Source: Bordetella parapertussis
GTDB taxonomy: Bacteria > Pseudomonadota > Gammaproteobacteria > Burkholderiales > Burkholderiaceae_C
Length of the DNA: 20,219 nt
Direction of reading: 5' to 3'
Assembly: GCA_945907335.1 (NCBI GenBank)
Contig: CAMDSU010000009.1
Location: 1-20,219, forward strand
Below are positions 8,323 to 18,185 of the stretch, piece by piece (the first letter of the stretch is position 1; each line of letters opens with the position of its first letter). The translations under genes and the position numbers were made by a program. The notes beneath the pieces are model-generated. The model was not told the DNA's origin and ran no database searches. It was given only the letters and a program-made list of their open reading frames with translations.

Positions 8323-9300
8323 GTGTTTTCCCTAAAGTTAGGGTTTATCGTAGATCAACTTGGGGGGCAACTTTTCGGGTCCCCTGAAACAAAAATTTCG
8401 CGTCTTTTTCCTTTGGCGGTAGCAGTTAACGGGGACATGAGTTTTTTAAGTAACCCCAAATACATAGCCCAACTCGAAAGCAGCCAAGCCACTTGTGTAG
8501 TGGTTGGCAAATCGCATCAAGAACTCGCTGTTAAGCGCGGATCATGCATCGTCACAGACCACCCCTACGCTTATTGGGCAAAACTAACCCAGCTGTGGGT
8601 ATCCCAACAATCGACAAAGTTTTTCCCTCAAATTCACCCTTCAGCTGTGGTTGATCCAACTGCAATCGTTCATCCTAGCGCGCGAATCGGACCTCTGTGC
8701 GTGATAGAAGAAGGGGCAAAGATAGGTGAAGGTACTTGGCTTAAATCTCGCGTGACTGTTTCCTCTTATTGCGAAATTGGAAACTACTGCATATTACATT
8801 CAGGCGTGGTTGTTGGCGCGGATGGTTTTGGTTTTGCACTAGAGGATCAGCACTGGATCAAAATCGAGCAACTCGGAAAAGTAGTGATTGGCAACCATGT
8901 AGAGATTGGTGCCAACACTTGTATCGACCGAGGCGCGATGGAAGACACGGTGCTTGAAGATGGCGTGATTCTTGACAACTTGATTCAAATTGGTCATAAC
9001 GTTCGCATAGGAAAGCACACGGCCATGGCGGGTTGCTCCGCGATCGCAGGTAGCTCAACGATTGGCGCATATTGCACCATTGGAGGTGGTGCGGGTGTGT
9101 TGGGCCATATTCAATTGGCAGACCATGTCCATATCAGCTCTTATGCGTTAGTGACGCATTCCATCTCAAAGCCAGGAACTTACAGTGGTGTGTTTCCCAT
9201 CGATGAAAATTCTCAGTGGCAAAAGAACGCTGCCTCGCTCAAACAACTGCATAGCTTGCGTGAACGCATCAGAAGCTTGGAAAAAAATAACAATCAATAA
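8323..9300 (+). CDS. lpxD: UDP-3-O-(3-hydroxyacyl)glucosamine N-acyltransferase
   Basis: LpxD adds the N-linked 3-hydroxyacyl chain to UDP-3-O-acyl-glucosamine, the third step of lipid A synthesis, in the cytoplasm. The 325-residue protein has an N-terminal uridine-binding domain ([20 protein letters not shown]; later FLSNPKY) and then a left-handed beta helix built from hexapeptide repeats ([23 protein letters not shown] and others). His225 in [10 protein letters not shown] corresponds to the catalytic His of the family. The GTG at 8323 is chosen because it gives the usual LpxD N-terminus four bases after the skp stop; an ATG at 8272 would add 17 unrelated residues inside skp. An ATG at 8318 is out of frame and stops after five codons. 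A CCCTAA/TTAGGG inverted repeat covers codons 3-7. Confidence 0.95.
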   Translation: MFSLKLGFIVDQLGGQLFGSPETKISRLFPLAVAVNGDMSFLSNPKYIAQLESSQATCVVVGKSHQELAVKRGSCIVTDHPYAYWAKLTQLWVSQQSTKFFPQIHPSAVVDPTAIVHPSARIGPLCVIEEGAKIGEGTWLKSRVTVSSYCEIGNYCILHSGVVVGADGFGFALEDQHWIKIEQLGKVVIGNHVEIGANTCIDRGAMEDTVLEDGVILDNLIQIGHNVRIGKHTAMAGCSAIAGSSTIGAYCTIGGGAGVLGHIQLADHVHISSYALVTHSISKPGTYSGVFPIDENSQWQKNAASLKQLHSLRERIRSLEKNNNQ

Positions 9301-9309
9301 AGGTTTTAA

Positions 9310-9747
9310 ATGGACATCCATCAAATACTGAAACTGTTGCCTCACCGTTATCCTTTCTTGTTAGTGGACAGAGTGCTGGAAATTGAAAAGGGAAAGTCTA
9401 TTGTTGCGTTGAAAAATGTCACGATGAACGAGCCCTATTTCACGGGTCATTTCCCTCATCGTCCTGTGATGCCCGGTGTGATGATGTTGGAGGCTTTGGC
9501 GCAAGCTGCCGCTTTGCTGTCTTTTCATTCGTTGGACATGATTCCAGATGACAAAGTGGTTTATTACTTTGCGGGCATTGATTCTGCTCGGTTTAAACGA
9601 CCGGTAGAGCCCGGCGATGCACTGACCTTGAAAGTTGAGATTGACAGAATGAAAGCCGGTATTTTTAAGTTCAAAGCAAAAGCGTTGGTTCAGGAAGAAT
9701 TGGCCGTTGAAGCCGAGCTTATGTGCACCATGCGTCGTATTGATTGA
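9310..9747 (+). CDS. fabZ: 3-hydroxyacyl-ACP dehydratase FabZ
   Basis: FabZ dehydrates 3-hydroxyacyl-ACP to trans-2-enoyl-ACP in type II fatty acid synthesis and competes with LpxA/LpxD for 3-hydroxyacyl-ACP. The 145-residue hot-dog-fold protein has [16 protein letters not shown] at about residues 9-24 and the active-site block [20 protein letters not shown] with His47 and Glu61, spaced 14 residues apart as in the E. coli enzyme. The ATG at 9310 has AAAGG at 9299-9303. It lies nine bases after lpxD, and its stop overlaps the lpxA start, the conserved lpxD-fabZ-lpxA order. Confidence 0.98.
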   Translation: MDIHQILKLLPHRYPFLLVDRVLEIEKGKSIVALKNVTMNEPYFTGHFPHRPVMPGVMMLEALAQAAALLSFHSLDMIPDDKVVYYFAGIDSARFKRPVEPGDALTLKVEIDRMKAGIFKFKAKALVQEELAVEAELMCTMRRID

Positions 9748-10547
9748 TGGCCATGGGCAAGATTCATCCGACTGCTGTCATAGATACTGATGCTGAACTA
9801 GACAGCTCAGTCACGGTGGGACCATTTACAACCATCGGGCCCCATGTGCGCATAGCGGCTGGTACCTCTATTGGTTCGCATTGTGTGATTGAAGGTCGTA
9901 CGACGATTGGTACTGACAACACAATTTTTCAGTTCAATTCCTTGGGAGCCGTCCCACAAGACAAGAAATATGCGGGTGAACCATGCGAACTTGTCATTGG
10001 CGATAGAAACACCATTCGTGAATTTTGCACATTCAATATCGGTACTGCCAATGACAAAGCCGTGACGCGGTTAGGCAATGACAATTGGATCATGGCCTAT
10101 GTGCATTTGGCGCATGATTGCCAAGTTGGTAACCACACGATATTTGCCAACAGTACGCAATTGGCGGGCCATGTCGAAGTAGGTGACTGGGCCATTTTGG
10201 GTGGATTCACTGTGGTGCACCAATTTTGTCGCATTGGGGCACACAGTTTCACTGCGATGAATTCTTTGTTGTTTGCGGACTTACCACCTTTTGCCATGTG
10301 CCAAGGACAACCTGCCCAAGTCAGATCCATGAACTATGAAGGCCTCAAGCGTCGAGGTTTTTCTCCCAAGCATGTTCAAGCCGTCAAGCAGATGCACAAA
10401 TTGTTGTACCGCGACGGTTTAACGCTTACCCAATCGATTGAGCAAATTCAAGTGATGTCCAAAGACGACGATTCTTTGCACGAATTGGTTGATTCAATGT
10501 CATCGTTCCTGCTGGCCACTTCACCAGTGCGTGGAATTATTCGCTGA
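9747..10547 (+). CDS. lpxA: UDP-N-acetylglucosamine O-acyltransferase
   Basis: LpxA transfers a 3-hydroxyacyl chain from ACP to the 3-OH of UDP-GlcNAc, the first lipid A step. The 266-residue protein starts [19 protein letters not shown] and runs through hexapeptide repeats of a left-handed beta helix (VGPFTTIGPHVRI, IGSHCVIEGRTTIG). The catalytic His123 lies in HLAHDCQVGNH, and the family segment NTIREFCTFNIGT precedes it. The C-terminal helical domain includes NYEGLKRRGFS. The ATG at 9747 overlaps the fabZ stop as TGATG; a second ATG at 9753 would shorten the product by two residues and is possible. Confidence 0.97.
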   Translation: MAMGKIHPTAVIDTDAELDSSVTVGPFTTIGPHVRIAAGTSIGSHCVIEGRTTIGTDNTIFQFNSLGAVPQDKKYAGEPCELVIGDRNTIREFCTFNIGTANDKAVTRLGNDNWIMAYVHLAHDCQVGNHTIFANSTQLAGHVEVGDWAILGGFTVVHQFCRIGAHSFTAMNSLLFADLPPFAMCQGQPAQVRSMNYEGLKRRGFSPKHVQAVKQMHKLLYRDGLTLTQSIEQIQVMSKDDDSLHELVDSMSSFLLATSPVRGIIR

Positions 10548-10567
10548 TCCCACATGGAATCAGTCGA

Positions 10568-11713
10568 ATGAAAACATCTGTTTCGCAAATCGCCATGGTC
10601 GCTGGTGAGTCTTCTGGCGATTTACTTGCATCTATATTGATTCCCGGTTTGAAAAGTGCTTGGCCGTCTGTGACATTGGTAGGCATTGGTGGGCCGGCCA
10701 TGGCAAAGGGCGGCATGGAGTCTTGGTGGCCAATGGAGAAATTGTCTGTCCGAGGTTATGTCGAGGTCATCAGGCATTACAAAGAAATTGTGGGCATTCG
10801 CAAAGCGCTCAAACACCGGTTGCTGCAGTCACCGCCAGATTTATTTATCGGTGTAGATGCCCCAGATTTCAATTTAGACCTTGCCCATGATTTACGCGCG
10901 AAGGGCATACCCACAGTGCAATATGTTTGTCCGTCTGTGTGGGCTTGGAGATTTGAGAGAATAAAAAAAATTCGGTCTAGTGTTGACCATGTGCTTTGCA
11001 TATTTCCTTTTGAAAAGGCCTTGCTTGAAAAACATGGCATAGACGCTACGTTTGTCGGTCACCCTTTGGCAAACTTCATTCCCAGTGAGCCCGACAAGTC
11101 AGCCGCCAGAATGCGCTTGGGATTGTCCTCCGATGATTTGGTCGTGGCGGTTTTGCCCGGCAGCAGGCGAGATGAAATCTATCAAATGGCTCCCAGGTTT
11201 CTTGCGGCGGTTGAGATTCTTCAGGCTAAGCTTCCACATTTAATCCCAGTGTTACCTGTTGCTCCGGGCATGCTGTCATTGGTCAATCAATATGTGAACC
11301 AATTTCCAAAAGTCACGAAATTAAAGTTGGTAGAGGGCCAAAGCCACACTGTCATGGCCAGTGCGGATGTCGCCATGGTCACAAGTGGAACTGCGACTTT
11401 GGAAACCGCGTTGTTCAAATGTCCCATGGTGATTTCTTATGCAATGCCTTGGCTCACTTGGTACATCACACAAAGAAAGCGACTACAACCCTGGGTAGGC
11501 TTGCCAAATATTCTTTGCCGTGATTTTGTCGTGCCTGAATTACTTCAGCAACAAGCGACGCCACAAGCCATTGCCAGCAGTGTGACCGATTGGCTCGCGC
11601 ATCCAGAGCGCGTGTTGGAGCTCAAAAAAACATTTTCAAAACTTCACGAAAGCTTGCGTGCAGACACAGCAAGTATCGCGACACATGCCATTGAAAAAAT
11701 CCTTGCTCGTTAA
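10568..11713 (+). CDS. lpxB: Lipid A disaccharide synthase
   Basis: LpxB joins UDP-2,3-diacylglucosamine to lipid X (2,3-diacylglucosamine 1-phosphate), forming the lipid A disaccharide at the inner face of the inner membrane. The 381-residue GT19-type protein has the N-terminal [13 protein letters not shown] at about residues 10-22, then [29 protein letters not shown] (about 118-129), [24 protein letters not shown] and [12 protein letters not shown], all standard blocks. The ATG at 10568 lacks a strong Shine-Dalgarno; a five-codon ORF (10554-10571) ends with its TGA overlapping the lpxB ATG. The 3' end overlaps rnhB. Confidence 0.97.
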   Translation: MKTSVSQIAMVAGESSGDLLASILIPGLKSAWPSVTLVGIGGPAMAKGGMESWWPMEKLSVRGYVEVIRHYKEIVGIRKALKHRLLQSPPDLFIGVDAPDFNLDLAHDLRAKGIPTVQYVCPSVWAWRFERIKKIRSSVDHVLCIFPFEKALLEKHGIDATFVGHPLANFIPSEPDKSAARMRLGLSSDDLVVAVLPGSRRDEIYQMAPRFLAAVEILQAKLPHLIPVLPVAPGMLSLVNQYVNQFPKVTKLKLVEGQSHTVMASADVAMVTSGTATLETALFKCPMVISYAMPWLTWYITQRKRLQPWVGLPNILCRDFVVPELLQQQATPQAIASSVTDWLAHPERVLELKKTFSKLHESLRADTASIATHAIEKILAR

Positions 11714-12317
11714 GCAAACACCTTTGAATTGGGATACCCCAAGCTTGGTGGCAGGAGTGGACGAGGCGGGCAGAGGGCCGCTTGTCGGGCCTGTTTTTGC
11801 GGCCGCTGTGATTTTGGATGATTTGCTGCCCAATCCTGGCTTGGCGGATTCAAAAAAGCTAAGCGCTAAACAAAGAAATTTTTTGTATAACCATATCAAG
11901 GCCAATGCATTGGCATTTTGTGTGGCGCAAGCGACGGTTGAAGAAATTGACCGTCTGAATATTTTGCAAGCCACGATGTTGGCCATGCAACGGGCAGTCA
12001 AGGGTTTGCGGTTGAAGCCTGGCAAAGTATTGGTTGACGGAAACCGCATACCTGTTCTTGATATTTTGGCCGAAGCGATCGTCAAGGGTGATGCCAAAGT
12101 TCCCAGTATTTCTGCGGCATCAATATTGGCCAAGGTGGAACGAGATAAATGGTGTGAATCTATCGATACTGAATTTCCAGGTTATGGTTTTGCAAAACAC
12201 AAAGGTTATGGAACGGCTGAGCATATGAATGCATTGTCCAATTTGGGCCCCACCTGTTGGCACCGCAGAAGTTTTGCACCTGTTGCCCAGTGGTTCAATG
12301 ATCACGATCAGGTCTAA
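11685..12317 (+). CDS. rnhB: Ribonuclease HII
   Basis: RNase HII cleaves the RNA of RNA-DNA hybrids and single ribonucleotides in DNA, starting ribonucleotide excision repair. The 210-residue protein carries all four catalytic acids: Asp26 and Glu27 in [14 protein letters not shown], Asp118 in VLVDGNRIP, and Asp154 in [17 protein letters not shown] and [11 protein letters not shown] are also typical. The ATG at 11685 overlaps the end of lpxB by 29 bases; GTG at 11658 and several TTG codons are alternatives, and no start has a clear Shine-Dalgarno. Linkage to lpxB is widespread in proteobacteria. Confidence 0.95.
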   Translation: MPLKKSLLVKQTPLNWDTPSLVAGVDEAGRGPLVGPVFAAAVILDDLLPNPGLADSKKLSAKQRNFLYNHIKANALAFCVAQATVEEIDRLNILQATMLAMQRAVKGLRLKPGKVLVDGNRIPVLDILAEAIVKGDAKVPSISAASILAKVERDKWCESIDTEFPGYGFAKHKGYGTAEHMNALSNLGPTCWHRRSFAPVAQWFNDHDQV

Positions 12318-13110
12318 CACCGTGCCACCTAAACATATTTCATCCAAAGACAATGCCATTTATAAACGCATAAGGCTTGCATTAAGAGACAACACTTCAT
12401 ACAGAGGCAACCAGCTTGTATGGTTCGAGGGTGAACATTTGTGCAAGGCTGCTGTCGAACATGGATTGAGATTCAAGGAATTGGTATTGCTAGACACTAA
12501 GTTGGAGACAGAGGCTTTCAATTGGCTCGACCATACAGACCAGCTTTTGACAATGACTGCACCTTTGATGGAAGGTTTAAGCCAATTGCCTTCTTCTTCT
12601 TGGCTATTGGCAAGCATTGAGAGGGTTGAAACGATTCGGCCAGACCCGCTTCAATCCGTGGTGGTGTTAGACCAAATACAAGACCCCGGAAATGCTGGCT
12701 CCATATTGCGCTGTGCCGCTGCTTTTGGTTTCAATCAAATTGTTACAACGCCCGGAACAGTTTCCATATGGTCTCAAAAAGTTGTCAGAGCTGCGATGGG
12801 TTCTCACTTTGGGTTGAACTTGTTTGAATCTGTCCAAGTGGAAGATGTGCTGGCATTTGGGCTGCCAGTTTTGGTAACCGATGTTCACCAAGGTACTTTC
12901 TTGCATGAACGGACCGGGCAATCATCCTTGCCTTGGCCTTGTGCTTGGGTATTTGGACACGAAGGTCATGGGATCAGTGAGGGTTGGATGGCAAACAATG
13001 CACAACGTATAAGAATTGTCCAACCCGGAGGCCAAGAGTCTTTGAACGTTGCAGCCGCTGCTGCCATTTGTTTGCATGCCAGTGCTGTTGAACGCATAGA
13101 GAAGTTTTAG
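12298..13110 (+). CDS. SpoU/TrmH-family RNA 2'-O-methyltransferase
   Basis: A SPOUT-class enzyme predicted to 2'-O-methylate rRNA or tRNA with S-adenosylmethionine. The 270-residue product has an N-terminal substrate-binding domain ([18 protein letters not shown] ... FEGEHL), then the trefoil-knot domain with three motifs: [15 protein letters not shown] (about residues 123-137), [10 protein letters not shown] and [17 protein letters not shown]. The exact target is not clear; it is not close enough to TrmH or RlmB for me to name it. The ATG at 12298 overlaps rnhB by 20 bases; GTG at 12322, just after the rnhB stop with AGG upstream, is a good alternative start. In relatives this gene commonly follows rnhB. 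No terminator follows it. Confidence 0.88.
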   Translation: MITIRSNTVPPKHISSKDNAIYKRIRLALRDNTSYRGNQLVWFEGEHLCKAAVEHGLRFKELVLLDTKLETEAFNWLDHTDQLLTMTAPLMEGLSQLPSSSWLLASIERVETIRPDPLQSVVVLDQIQDPGNAGSILRCAAAFGFNQIVTTPGTVSIWSQKVVRAAMGSHFGLNLFESVQVEDVLAFGLPVLVTDVHQGTFLHERTGQSSLPWPCAWVFGHEGHGISEGWMANNAQRIRIVQPGGQESLNVAAAAAICLHASAVERIEKF

Positions 13111-13136
13111 CGCGGCCTTTGCAATAGACGGGGGGA

Positions 13137-13142
13137 TATAAT
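13137..13142 (+). promoter_or_regulatory. Consensus -10 box upstream of carA
   Basis: A perfect TATAAT lies about 120 bases before carA in the only sizeable gap on this side. The -35 region at normal spacing (about 13114-13119, GGCCTT) is poor; TTTGCA at 13118-13123 is too close. A start near 13148-13149 would be followed at once by four T residues (13150-13153). The strong -10 with a weak -35 suggests control by an activator, but this is inferred. Confidence 0.5.
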
Positions 13143-13260
13143 GAAGGACTTTTATATCAACCGTACGCCCTTCGCTCGAAAAAAAGCCATTCCCCTTGCA
13201 TAACATCCAATGAGAGTGCATCTCTTGCGTCAAGGGCGTCACCGAATCTCGGAGATCTGA
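13143..13260 (+). promoter_or_regulatory. Leader of the carAB transcript with alternative pairings
   Basis: Two alternative pairings share one arm. ACGCCCTT at 13165-13172 matches AAGGGCGT at 13232-13239 (8 bp), while CCCTTG at 13193-13198 matches CAAGGG at 13231-13236 (6 bp); they cannot form together. ATCTC occurs at both 13220-13224 and 13246-13250 and each can pair with GAGAT at 13252-13256, which overlaps the carA ribosome binding site GGAG (13251-13254). No U-tract is present, so any control would act on translation rather than termination. Confidence 0.3.
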
Positions 13261-14421
13261 GTGCTTTTGACTCTTCAGGGAAATCGTCCTCCCGCTATTT
13301 TGGCGCTTTCAGACGGCACGGTATTTATGGGGCAATCCATCGGACACGACGGTCAAACTGTCGGTGAAGTGGTTTTCAATACTTCAATGACCGGTTACCA
13401 GGAGATCCTGACGGACCCCAGTTACAACCAACAACTTGTTACCCTGACCTATTCCCATATTGGCAACTACGGTGTCAATACAGAAGACAACGAATCTTCT
13501 GCAGTACATGCGGCAGGTTTGATCATTAAAAACCTGCCTAGCATCCACTCAAATTTTCGTGCCACTGACAATCTATCGGATTTTTTAAAGTCAAACCATA
13601 CCGTGGCGATTTCCGATATTGATACGCGTATGTTGACACGGCACTTGCGTGAAAACGGTGCGCAAAATGGTGCGATTCATGCTTTTCCAATGGGCCATCA
13701 GGTTACTGACATGGATATCAAGCAAGCAATCGCTCAAGCTAAGGCCGCACCATCCATGAGCGGACTTGATTTGGCCTCAAAGGTGTCGATTGACCGAGCA
13801 TATGCATGGACGCAAACTGAATGGCAGTTGGGAAGCGGTTATGGTGAAATTTCCCACACACCATTCAAAGTGGTTGCATTTGACTTTGGCATCAAGAAAA
13901 ATATTTTGCGTATGTTGGCGCAAAGAGGTTGCGAGGTCACCGTTGTACCTGCGCAAACCAGCGCTGAAGACGTGATGAAATTAAACCCGCATGGCATTTT
14001 TCTGTCTAACGGGCCAGGCGATCCTGGACCCTGCCTTTATGCTATTGAAGCCACGAAATATTTTCTCAATCGAAAAGTGCCGATCTTCGGAATTTGTTTG
14101 GGCCACCAAATATTGGCGTTGGCAAGCGGGGCTAAAACATACAAAATGAAATTTGGTCACCATGGGGCCAATCACCCCGTGAAAGACTTGTCTTCATCTC
14201 GTGTCTCTATTACCAGCCAAAACCATGGGTTTGCTGTTGACGAGAGCACGCTTCCTAAACACTTGCGTGCCACCCATGTCAGTTTGTTTGATGGCAGCTT
14301 GCAAGGTATTGAAGTTGTCGGGCAGCATGCTTTTGGATTCCAAGGCCATCCCGAAGCCTCACCCGGCCCTCATGACATAGGTTATTTGTTTGACCGATTC
14401 ATCAATTCCATGGCGGTATAA
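13261..14421 (+). CDS. carA: Carbamoyl phosphate synthase small subunit (glutaminase)
   Basis: CarA hydrolyses glutamine and channels ammonia to CarB for carbamoyl phosphate synthesis, feeding arginine and pyrimidine pathways. The 386-residue protein begins [20 protein letters not shown], with the CarA N-domain block [21 protein letters not shown]. The C-terminal class I amidotransferase has [22 protein letters not shown], the nucleophile Cys279 in FGICLGHQ, and His363 and Glu365 in [10 protein letters not shown]. The start is a GTG with GGAG six bases upstream; no ATG is suitably placed. It has its own likely promoter and lies five bases before carB. Confidence 0.97.
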   Translation: MLLTLQGNRPPAILALSDGTVFMGQSIGHDGQTVGEVVFNTSMTGYQEILTDPSYNQQLVTLTYSHIGNYGVNTEDNESSAVHAAGLIIKNLPSIHSNFRATDNLSDFLKSNHTVAISDIDTRMLTRHLRENGAQNGAIHAFPMGHQVTDMDIKQAIAQAKAAPSMSGLDLASKVSIDRAYAWTQTEWQLGSGYGEISHTPFKVVAFDFGIKKNILRMLAQRGCEVTVVPAQTSAEDVMKLNPHGIFLSNGPGDPGPCLYAIEATKYFLNRKVPIFGICLGHQILALASGAKTYKMKFGHHGANHPVKDLSSSRVSITSQNHGFAVDESTLPKHLRATHVSLFDGSLQGIEVVGQHAFGFQGHPEASPGPHDIGYLFDRFINSMAV

Positions 14422-14426
14422 AAAAT

Positions 14427-17400
14427 ATGCCTAAACGTACAGACATTAAAAGTATTTTGTTGATAGGTGCTGGCCCGATTGTCATTGGTCAAGCATGTGA
14501 GTTTGATTATTCGGGTGTTCAGGCATGTAAGGCCTTGCGGGAAGAGGGCTACAAAGTCATATTGATCAACAGTAATCCTGCAACCATCATGACGGACCCT
14601 GCAACTGCAGACGTCACCTACATTGAACCGATCACCTGGAAAACGGTAGAAAAAATCATTGCCAAGGAAAAACCAGATGCAATTTTGCCCACAATGGGTG
14701 GACAGACTGCACTCAATTGCGCCCTAGATCTTTGGCACCAAGGTGTCTTGGACAAGTACACCGGTGCTAACACTGGAAAACCTATTGAATTGATAGGTGC
14801 GACCCCACAAGCGATTGATAAAGCAGAAGACAGACTGAAGTTCAAAGAGGCAATGACCAAAATTGGCTTGGGTTCTGCCAGATCAGGTATTGCGCACACT
14901 TTGGATGAGGCCTGGGCGGCGCAAAAAACGCTTGGTTTTCCGGTGGTAATTCGGCCAAGCTTCACCCTGGGTGGAACGGGTGGCGGTATTGCATACAACG
15001 CTGAAGAATTCGAGATCATTTGCAAGCGAGGCTTAGAAGCGTCACCCACCAGCGAATTACTGATTGAAGAATCATTGCTAGGCTGGAAAGAATACGAAAT
15101 GGAAGTGGTCAGGGACAAAGCTGACAACTGCATCATTGTTTGCTCGATTGAAAATTTAGACCCCATGGGTGTTCACACGGGAGACTCCATCACGGTGGCA
15201 CCTGCCCAAACCCTCAGTGACAAGGAATACCAAATCATGCGTAACGCTAGCTTGGCTGTTTTGCGTGAGATTGGTGTGGACACAGGCGGCTCTAACGTGC
15301 AGTTTTCCATCAACCCTGTCGATGGCCGGATGGTGGTGATTGAGATGAACCCTCGCGTTTCTCGTTCTTCGGCATTGGCTTCTAAAGCCACAGGTTTTCC
15401 TATCGCAAAAGTGGCTGCCAAGTTGGCTGTCGGTTTTACGTTGGAGGAATTGCGCAATGACATCACGGGTGGGGCAACGCCAGCGAGTTTTGAGCCCAGC
15501 ATTGATTACGTGGTCACCAAAATTCCGCGATTTGCCTTTGAAAAATTTCCCACGGCTGACAGTCGACTGACCACACAAATGAAATCTGTGGGCGAAGTCA
15601 TGGCGATTGGTAGAACATTTCAAGAGTCATTTCAAAAAGCTTTGCGTGGATTGGAGGTTGGTGTTGACGGGATGAACGAAAAAACCCAAGACCGCGAAGT
15701 GCTTGAAAAGGAGTTGGGAGAGCCGGGGCCCGAGAGAATTTGGTACGTGGGCGATGCATTTGCCATGGGCATGTCAGTTCAAGAAGTGTTTGCGCTTACC
15801 CGAATTGATCCATGGTTTTTGGTGCAGATTGAAGAAATTGTCAAGATTGAGTTGGAGTTAGAGCGTCACCAGCTTGCAGATATTTCTTCGCAGGAAATGC
15901 GTCAACTCAAGCAAAAAGGTTTTTCTGACAGGCGACTGGCTAAGCAGTTAAAAACCACTGAAAAAGCCATTCGGCAAGCGCGTTGGGCCATGGGTGTGAG
16001 GCCGGTTTTTAAGCGAGTGGATACGTGTGCCGCTGAATTTGCCACCGACACTGCTTATATGTATTCAACTTACGACCAAGAGTGTGAAGCCGCACCCACG
16101 AACAAGAAAAAGATCATGGTGCTCGGTGGCGGCCCCAACAGAATTGGTCAAGGTATTGAATTTGATTATTGTTGTGTGCATGCAGCTCTTGCTATGCGTG
16201 AAGATGGTTTTGAGACCATCATGGTCAACTGCAATCCCGAAACTGTATCTACTGATTACGACACCAGTGATCGTCTGTATTTTGAGCCATTAACTTTGGA
16301 GGATGTGCTTGAAATTGTTGACAAAGAAAAACCTTTTGGTGTGATTGTTCAGTATGGCGGGCAAACACCCTTAAAGCTGGCACTTGGGCTTGAAGCAGAG
16401 GGCGTACCCATCATTGGCACCAGTCCTGACATGATTGATGCCGCTGAGGACAGAGAGAGATTTCAGCAGATGTTGCATACCTTGGGATTGCGTCAACCTC
16501 CCAATGCCACGGCACGCACAGAAACTGAGGCGCTTGAAAAAGCGCAACAACTCGGATATCCCTTGGTGGTTCGGCCAAGCTATGTATTAGGCGGCCGCGC
16601 CATGGAAATTGTGCACGAGCAACGTGATCTTGAGCGCTATATGCGTGAAGCCGTCAAGGTCAGCCACGAGTCTCCTGTGTTGCTGGACCGATTTTTAAAT
16701 GACGCCATCGAATGTGATGTCGATGCAATTTGCGACGGTAAACATGTTTTTATTGGCGGCGTGATGGAGCATATTGAGCAAGCAGGTGTGCACAGCGGAG
16801 ACTCCGCTTGCTCTTTGCCGCCATATTCTCTTTCTGCCGCCACGATTGACGAATTGAAGCGTCAAACCACCGCCATGGCCCATGGACTGAATGTCGTGGG
16901 TTTGATGAACGTGCAATTTGCCATCCAAAAGTTAGAGGGTGCCGATGTCATTTATGTGCTGGAAGTCAACCCCAGGGCCAGCCGGACTGTGCCTTTTGTC
17001 AGCAAGGCAACAGGTATTCAGTTGGCCAAAGTGGCCGCACGCTGCATGGTGGGTCAGTCGTTGGCGTCACAAGGTATCGGGCATGAGGTGTTACCTCCCT
17101 ATTTCAGTGTGAAAGAGGCTGTTTTTCCATTTGTAAAGTTCCCAGGCGTAGACACCATTCTTGGACCAGAGATGAAATCTACGGGCGAAGTCATGGGGGT
17201 TGGTTTGACTTTCGGCGAGGCATTTGTAAAAAGCCAACTCGGTGCCGGAACCAAACTTCCTAGGCCAACAGATGCGGTAAAAAAGGTGTTCCTGACTGTT
17301 AAAAATACTGACAAAACACGCGCTGTCGAGGTGGCCCGCCACTTGGTGTCTTATGGCTTTGAGCTGGTGGCCACTAAAGGCACAGCTGCTGCGATTGCTG

Positions 17401-17681
17401 CTGCTGGGTTACCTGTCATCGCCGTCAACAAAGTCACTGAAGGTCGTCCCCATGTGGTAGATATGATCAAAAACAATGAGATTGCATTGGTCATCAATAC
17501 GGTTGAAGAGCGTCGCAATGCCATTGCTGATTCTCGCCAAATACGTATTTCTTCACTGCTTGCTCGAGTCACCACTTTCACGACCATCGCGGGGGCTGAG
17601 GCGGCGGTCGAGGGCATGAAATACCTTGATAATCTGAACATTTATTCGTTGCAGGAAATGCATCTTCAATTGCAATCCTGA
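14427..17681 (+). CDS. carB: Carbamoyl phosphate synthase large subunit
   Basis: CarB makes carbamoyl phosphate from bicarbonate, CarA-derived ammonia and two ATP. The 1084-residue protein is the usual internal duplication. The first half begins [20 protein letters not shown] and has an ATP-grasp site ([19 protein letters not shown]). The second half begins near residue 562 with [20 protein letters not shown] and has [16 protein letters not shown]. An oligomerisation segment lies between them ([10 protein letters not shown] and on). The C-terminal allosteric MGS-like domain runs from about residue 950 ([23 protein letters not shown]) and in relatives binds UMP and ornithine. The start at 14427 has only a weak GGCGGT binding site. 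It is followed 27 bases later by greA; a carA-carB-greA operon is known in Pseudomonas. Confidence 0.98.
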   Translation: MPKRTDIKSILLIGAGPIVIGQACEFDYSGVQACKALREEGYKVILINSNPATIMTDPATADVTYIEPITWKTVEKIIAKEKPDAILPTMGGQTALNCALDLWHQGVLDKYTGANTGKPIELIGATPQAIDKAEDRLKFKEAMTKIGLGSARSGIAHTLDEAWAAQKTLGFPVVIRPSFTLGGTGGGIAYNAEEFEIICKRGLEASPTSELLIEESLLGWKEYEMEVVRDKADNCIIVCSIENLDPMGVHTGDSITVAPAQTLSDKEYQIMRNASLAVLREIGVDTGGSNVQFSINPVDGRMVVIEMNPRVSRSSALASKATGFPIAKVAAKLAVGFTLEELRNDITGGATPASFEPSIDYVVTKIPRFAFEKFPTADSRLTTQMKSVGEVMAIGRTFQESFQKALRGLEVGVDGMNEKTQDREVLEKELGEPGPERIWYVGDAFAMGMSVQEVFALTRIDPWFLVQIEEIVKIELELERHQLADISSQEMRQLKQKGFSDRRLAKQLKTTEKAIRQARWAMGVRPVFKRVDTCAAEFATDTAYMYSTYDQECEAAPTNKKKIMVLGGGPNRIGQGIEFDYCCVHAALAMREDGFETIMVNCNPETVSTDYDTSDRLYFEPLTLEDVLEIVDKEKPFGVIVQYGGQTPLKLALGLEAEGVPIIGTSPDMIDAAEDRERFQQMLHTLGLRQPPNATARTETEALEKAQQLGYPLVVRPSYVLGGRAMEIVHEQRDLERYMREAVKVSHESPVLLDRFLNDAIECDVDAICDGKHVFIGGVMEHIEQAGVHSGDSACSLPPYSLSAATIDELKRQTTAMAHGLNVVGLMNVQFAIQKLEGADVIYVLEVNPRASRTVPFVSKATGIQLAKVAARCMVGQSLASQGIGHEVLPPYFSVKEAVFPFVKFPGVDTILGPEMKSTGEVMGVGLTFGEAFVKSQLGAGTKLPRPTDAVKKVFLTVKNTDKTRAVEVARHLVSYGFELVATKGTAAAIAAAGLPVIAVNKVTEGRPHVVDMIKNNEIALVINTVEERRNAIADSRQIRISSLLARVTTFTTIAGAEAAVEGMKYLDNLNIYSLQEMHLQLQS

Positions 17682-17708
17682 GTTTTTCAATTCTTTACCA
17701 AACAAAAC

Positions 17709-18185
17709 ATGGCAACGATTCCTATCACCAAATTAGGCGCGGAAAAACTCAAGCAAGAGTTGCACACCTTAAAAACTGTCGACAGGCCTTGGGTAATCAA
17801 TGCTATCGCCGAAGCGCGTGCGCAAGGCGACTTGAGTGAAAACGCTGAATACGATGCAGCCAAAGATCGCCAAGGGTTCATTGAGGGCCGCATACAGGAG
17901 ATTGAAAGCAAGCTTTCCATGTCTCAAATCATTGATCCGGCCAGCTTGGATGCCAGCGGACGCGTGGTGTTTGGTGCCACAGTTGAATTGGCAGACGAAG
18001 CCACTGGCGACCGTGTGACCTACCAAATTGTGGGTGAGGATGAAGCAGATTTAAAGCTGGGTCTCATAAACATCAGCAGCCCTATTGCCCGCGCTTTGAT
18101 TGGCAAGGAAGAGGGCGATATTGCCAGCGTTCAGGCCCCAGGAGGCGTCAAACAATATGAAATTATCAAAGTGTCCTATGTTTGA
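17709..18185 (+). CDS. greA: Transcription elongation factor GreA
   Basis: GreA enters the secondary channel of RNA polymerase and stimulates cleavage of backtracked RNA. The 158-residue protein has the N-terminal coiled coil (about residues 1-75) with the acidic tip [14 protein letters not shown], where Asp41 and Glu44 match the catalytic pair of E. coli GreA. The C-terminal FKBP-like domain includes [19 protein letters not shown] and the closing [14 protein letters not shown]. The ATG at 17709 has no visible Shine-Dalgarno in the 27-base gap from carB, which suggests coupling or leaderless-like initiation within the carAB transcript. The last 10 bases overlap yhbY on the other strand. Confidence 0.97.
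   Translation: MATIPITKLGAEKLKQELHTLKTVDRPWVINAIAEARAQGDLSENAEYDAAKDRQGFIEGRIQEIESKLSMSQIIDPASLDASGRVVFGATVELADEATGDRVTYQIVGEDEADLKLGLINISSPIARALIGKEEGDIASVQAPGGVKQYEIIKVSYV

Noticed and set aside
11636..12133. 165-codon minus-strand ORF across lpxB/rnhB
   Set aside because: Shadow of rnhB, whose catalytic residues are all intact on the other strand.
14618..15166. 182-codon minus-strand ORF inside carB
   Set aside because: It lies wholly within the conserved carB frame, has no ribosome binding site and no family features.
15156..15623. 155-codon minus-strand ORF inside carB
   Set aside because: Shadow frame of a conserved gene; composition shows no independent coding signal.
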